From assembly GCF_002261425.1 (NCBI RefSeq), contig NZ_NEVJ01000003.1, positions 3,472,001-3,536,000 on the forward strand: a stretch of DNA of 64,000 nucleotides, written 5' to 3'. The stretch comes from Bordetella genomosp. 9. GTDB lineage: Bacteria; Pseudomonadota; Gammaproteobacteria; Burkholderiales; Burkholderiaceae_B. The position numbers were made by a program, and so were the translations under genes. Position 1 is the first letter of the stretch. Each line of letters begins with the position of its first letter. Below are positions 61,376-64,000 of this stretch, piece after piece. A model generated the notes under the pieces. The model saw nothing but the letters and a program-made list of their open reading frames with translations. It was not told where the DNA came from and did not search any database.

Positions 61376-62086
61376 CTATACCCCCAGGAAGGCGGTCTGT
61401 ACCTTGGGGTCCTCCAGCAGGGCGGCGGAGGCGTCGTCGAACAGCTTTTCCCCCAGCTGCAGGATGGCTGTACGCCGCGCCACGCGCATCGCCCAGTTGG
61501 CGTTCTGCTCCGCCAGCACGAAGGCCAGGCCTTCGCGCTGCTGGATTTCCAGCAGGATGTCGCCGATGCGCTCGACGATGATGGGCGCCAGTCCCAGCGA
61601 AGGCTCGTCCAGCAGGAAGAGCCTGGGGCCGCTCATCAGGGCGCGGCCGATGGCCAGCATCTGCTGTTCGCCGCCGGACAGGCTGCCCGCTGCCTGCCGG
61701 GCCCGTTCCTTCAGGCGCGGAAAGTAGCCGAACATCTGTTCCATGCGCTCCGCCAGGCGATCGCCGCCGCGGCCGAAGGCGCCCATCTTCAGGTTCTCCT
61801 GCACCGTCAGCGAGGGGAACACCCGGCGGCCTTCCGGGGAGAAGCCGATGCCCAGCTTCACCACTTCCGACGCGGCCATGCCCTTGATGCTTTTGCCTTG
61901 CCACAGGATGTCGCCGCCGTAGCCGGTGACGAGTCCGGTGATGGCTTTCAGCGTGCTGCTCTTGCCGGCGCCGTTGGAGCCGATCAGCGCCACGGTTTCG
62001 GCCTCGCCTATGCTCAGGTTCAATGCGCGCGTGCCGGCCACGCGGCCGTAGCGCACGTCCAGGTTACGCAATTCCAGCAGTGACAT
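61376..62086 (-). CDS. livF: Branched-chain amino acid-type ABC transporter ATPase LivF
   Basis: A 236-residue ABC ATPase. Walker A GSNGAGKSS (about 36-44), signature LSGGEQQ (about 135), Walker B LFLLDEPSLGL (about 155) and the LivF-type AEQNANWAMRVA switch region are present. ATG 62086 overlaps the LivG stop by 23 bp. It pairs with LivG to drive uptake. Confidence 0.93.
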   Translation of the reverse strand: MSLLELRNLDVRYGRVAGTRALNLSIGEAETVALIGSNGAGKSSTLKAITGLVTGYGGDILWQGKSIKGMAASEVVKLGIGFSPEGRRVFPSLTVQENLKMGAFGRGGDRLAERMEQMFGYFPRLKERARQAAGSLSGGEQQMLAIGRALMSGPRLFLLDEPSLGLAPIIVERIGDILLEIQQREGLAFVLAEQNANWAMRVARRTAILQLGEKLFDDASAALLEDPKVQTAFLGV

Positions 62087-62846
62087 TCCTAGTTCCCAAG
62101 TAAGCCTCGACGACACGGCGGTCGCGCAGGACTTCATCCGGCCGGCCGCGCGTCAGTTCCTGGCCGGAGGCCACCACCAGCAGGCGGTCGCACAGGCCGG
62201 CGATGAAGCGCATGTTGTGGTCGATGACCATGACCGTGACCCCCGACTCGCGAACACGCAGGATGGCGTCGCGCACCTGGTCGGTTTCCTCGGCGCTGAG
62301 ACCCGCCACCGGTTCGTCCAGCATCAGCAGCGTGGGCCGCGCGGCCAGCGCGATGGCGATGCCCAGGATCTTCTGCATCCCGTAGGGCAGGCTGCCGGCG
62401 GCGTCGTCGGCCACCGCGGCCAGGCCCATGCGATGCAGCAGTTCTTCGACCTGGGCGTCCGATTCGGCGCGCTTGCGCTTCGCGCGCGGCGTATCGAACA
62501 GGGTGGCCAGGAAACCGGGATAGCGCGTCAGGTAGGAGCCGCGCACGATGTTCTCGCGCACGCTGCGCTGCGCATAGACCGCGGTCGACTGGAAGGTGCG
62601 CACCAGGCCGCGTTCGGTCAGGCGCGAAGGCGCCATGCCGGTGACGGCTTCGTCGCGGAACACCACGGTGCCGCGCGACGGCTTGATGACGCCGCTGATC
62701 AGGTTGACCAGCGTGGTTTTGCCGGCGCCGTTGGGACCGATGACGCCCAGGATCTCGCCTTCGTAGACTTCGAAGGTGACGCCATCGACGGCCTTCAGCC
62801 CGCCGAAGCTGATGCCGATGCCGTCCACATTGAGCAGCTTGTTCAT
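62064..62846 (-). CDS. livG: Branched-chain amino acid-type ABC transporter ATPase LivG
   Basis: A 260-residue ABC ATPase. Walker A GPNGAGKTT (about 38-46), Walker B LLMLDEPVAGLSAEE (about 176), switch MVIDHNMRFI. The usual LSGGQ signature reads LPYGMQK, as in LivG proteins. ATG 62846 overlaps the LivM stop by ATGA. The long open frame upstream is not homologous. Confidence 0.93.
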   Translation of the reverse strand: MNKLLNVDGIGISFGGLKAVDGVTFEVYEGEILGVIGPNGAGKTTLVNLISGVIKPSRGTVVFRDEAVTGMAPSRLTERGLVRTFQSTAVYAQRSVRENIVRGSYLTRYPGFLATLFDTPRAKRKRAESDAQVEELLHRMGLAAVADDAAGSLPYGMQKILGIAIALAARPTLLMLDEPVAGLSAEETDQVRDAILRVRESGVTVMVIDHNMRFIAGLCDRLLVVASGQELTRGRPDEVLRDRRVVEAYLGTRNVTAGIA

Positions 62847-63841
62847 GCGCGCGCCTCCTTGCGGCCGCGCCGCGCGCCGCGCAGCATGGCGGCCAGCCCG
62901 ACCAGTCCCGACGAGAACGAGGCCATTACCAGGATCAGCGCCACGCCGAACAGGATGCGCTGAACTTCGACATAGCCGCGCAGCAGTTCGGGAAGCGCCA
63001 CCAGGAAGACCGCGCCGACGATGGGGCCGACCACGTTGTACATCCCGCCCAGCACGTTCATCACGACCAGGTTCAGCGATTCGGTCATGCCGAAGGAGGT
63101 CGGGTCGATGTAGTGCATGAAGAAGGCCAGCAGGCCGCCCTGCAGGCCGACCAGCGCGCAGCCCAGCACGAAGATGCCGACCTTCAGCCGGATGACCGGC
63201 ACGCCGGCGCACTCGGTGACCCGTTCGGCTTCGCGCGCCGCATCCATGGCGCGTCCGACCTCGGACATCAGCAGGCGGATGCACAGGGCCGCCACCAGCA
63301 CGGCGGCGACCAGGGCGATGTAGTACTGCGCCAGCGGCGAGCTCCAGCCGGCATGCAGGTCCGGCAGGTTGGACAGGCCGTTGGACCCGCCCGTGACGCT
63401 TTCCCATTCCACCAGCACCAGGCGGATGATTTCGCCCAGCAGGAAAGTGACCAGCACGAAGTACTTGCCGGTCAGGCGCAGCACGATGGGACCGACCAGC
63501 AGGGCCAGCAGCGCCGAGGCGCCGGCGCCGATCGCCAGGCCGGCGAAGGGCGACACGCCCAGCTTCAGCACCGACAGCGCGCAGGCATAGGCGCCCACGC
63601 CCATGAACCCGGCATGCGAAAACGAGATATGGCCCGTGCGGATGATCAGGTGCAGGCTGAGCGCGCCGATGACGTTCAGCAGGATCAGCGCGCCGATGGC
63701 CAGGATGAAGGCGTTGTCGGCCACGTGCGGCAGCACGGCCAGCACCACGGTGGCCAGCACGCCCATCGCCAGCACTTTCATGCCGCGAGGCGCGCCTTCG
63801 GTCTGGCGCGCGATGGGAGCATTCAGGGAAGTATTCGACAT
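62843..63841 (-). CDS. livM: Branched-chain amino acid-type ABC transporter permease LivM
   Basis: A 332-residue membrane permease with about nine hydrophobic segments. The LivM signature GHISFSHAGFMGVGAYACALSVLKLG lies near 70-95, and EAERVTECAGVPVIRLKVGIFVLGCALVGLQGGLLAFFMHYIDPTSFG near 215-260. ATG 63841 has GAGG 6 bp upstream, and the upstream ATG at 63868 would overlap livH. It is the inner-membrane channel. Confidence 0.92.
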   Translation of the reverse strand: MSNTSLNAPIARQTEGAPRGMKVLAMGVLATVVLAVLPHVADNAFILAIGALILLNVIGALSLHLIIRTGHISFSHAGFMGVGAYACALSVLKLGVSPFAGLAIGAGASALLALLVGPIVLRLTGKYFVLVTFLLGEIIRLVLVEWESVTGGSNGLSNLPDLHAGWSSPLAQYYIALVAAVLVAALCIRLLMSEVGRAMDAAREAERVTECAGVPVIRLKVGIFVLGCALVGLQGGLLAFFMHYIDPTSFGMTESLNLVVMNVLGGMYNVVGPIVGAVFLVALPELLRGYVEVQRILFGVALILVMASFSSGLVGLAAMLRGARRGRKEARA

Positions 63842-63848
63842 GGCGGCC

Positions 63849-64000
63849 TCAGCGTTCCGGTTTTCCAAGCAGGCCCCAGGGGCGCACCACCAGCAGCGCG
63901 ATCACCACGCCGAAGGATACGAAGGTGGACGTGGCCGAGCCGTAGAAGGTGGACAGGAAGCTTTCGCCGAAACCGAACAGCACGCCGCCCAGCGCCGCGC
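63849..64000 (-). CDS. livH: LivH permease, C-terminal end (partial)
   Basis: The last 50 residues (AALGGVLFGFGESFLSTFYGS... RPWGLLGKPER) match the C-terminus of branched-chain amino acid permease LivH. The gene continues past the window edge. It is 7 bp before livM. The binding-protein gene is probably further upstream. Confidence 0.85.
   Translation of the reverse strand, partial: AALGGVLFGFGESFLSTFYGSATSTFVSFGVVIALLVVRPWGLLGKPER

Overview
The window is GC-rich, densely coded bacterial chromosome, most likely from a beta-proteobacterium of the Alcaligenaceae (Bordetella/Achromobacter-like). The reasons are five Bug-type tripartite tricarboxylate transporter receptors without membrane partners, many LysR/CoA-transferase/acyl-CoA dehydrogenase catabolic clusters, a bcs cellulose locus and small DUF4148-like secreted proteins. 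No rRNA, tRNA, CRISPR array, insertion sequence or phage genes were found. The genus is an inference.

Layout. (1) 1-2.7 kb: tail of an unrecognised gene, a pirin-like protein with two lost metal ligands, and two tandem copies of a small secreted DUF4148-like gene, each with the same leader block and terminator, separated by a decayed MerR/P-loop pseudogene. (2) 2.8-7.1 kb: hotdog hydratase, acyl-CoA dehydrogenase and class III CoA-transferase, followed by a LysR gene. (3) 7.1-15.4 kb: a LysR regulator divergent from an operon of maleylacetate-reductase-like dehydrogenase, TauD/TfdA dioxygenase, Bug receptor, FMN alpha-hydroxyacid dehydrogenase, SnoaL-like protein, FAH-family hydrolase and quinone oxidoreductase, closed by a convergent PAS-LuxR gene. 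(4) 15.4-21 kb: two enolase-superfamily (mandelate racemase type) genes between two Bug genes, with a divergent LysR. (5) 21-36.3 kb: quinone oxidoreductase, thioesterase and acyl-CoA ligase; two complete molybdenum hydroxylases of the xanthine dehydrogenase/CO dehydrogenase family (neither a true CO dehydrogenase by active-site motif); a PuuE-like deacetylase and two more Bug receptors. A TTTTGGTAC-type motif recurs in the intergenic gaps. (6) 36.6-37.2 kb: a UdgX-type uracil-DNA glycosylase. (7) 37.4-42.9 kb: a CusRS/HprRS-like two-component system divergent from a DUF5666 protein, a membrane cytochrome b and a sulfite-oxidase-fold molybdoenzyme, flanked on both sides by further DUF4148-like genes. 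(8) 43.1-44.1 kb: XdhC, a maturation factor for xanthine-dehydrogenase-type enzymes.

(9) 44.2-60 kb: a single minus-strand run bcsD-bcsP-bcsQ-bcsA-bcsB-bcsZ-bcsC followed by an SGNH esterase, an AlgF-like protein, an MBOAT acyltransferase and an AlgX/AlgJ-like protein (WssF-G-H-I order). Most junctions are ATGA overlaps. This encodes cellulose synthesis, export and probable O-acetylation. (10) 60.3-64 kb: a livH(partial)-livM-livG-livF branched-chain-type ABC transporter followed by a second PuuE-like deacetylase with a clear terminator.

The most interesting observations are the four-copy NxPF/DUF4148 secreted family with a shared promoter block beside a redox/metal two-component system, the complete bcs plus acetylation locus, the UdgX gene, and the repeated TTTTGGTAC motif around the two molybdenum hydroxylase operons.
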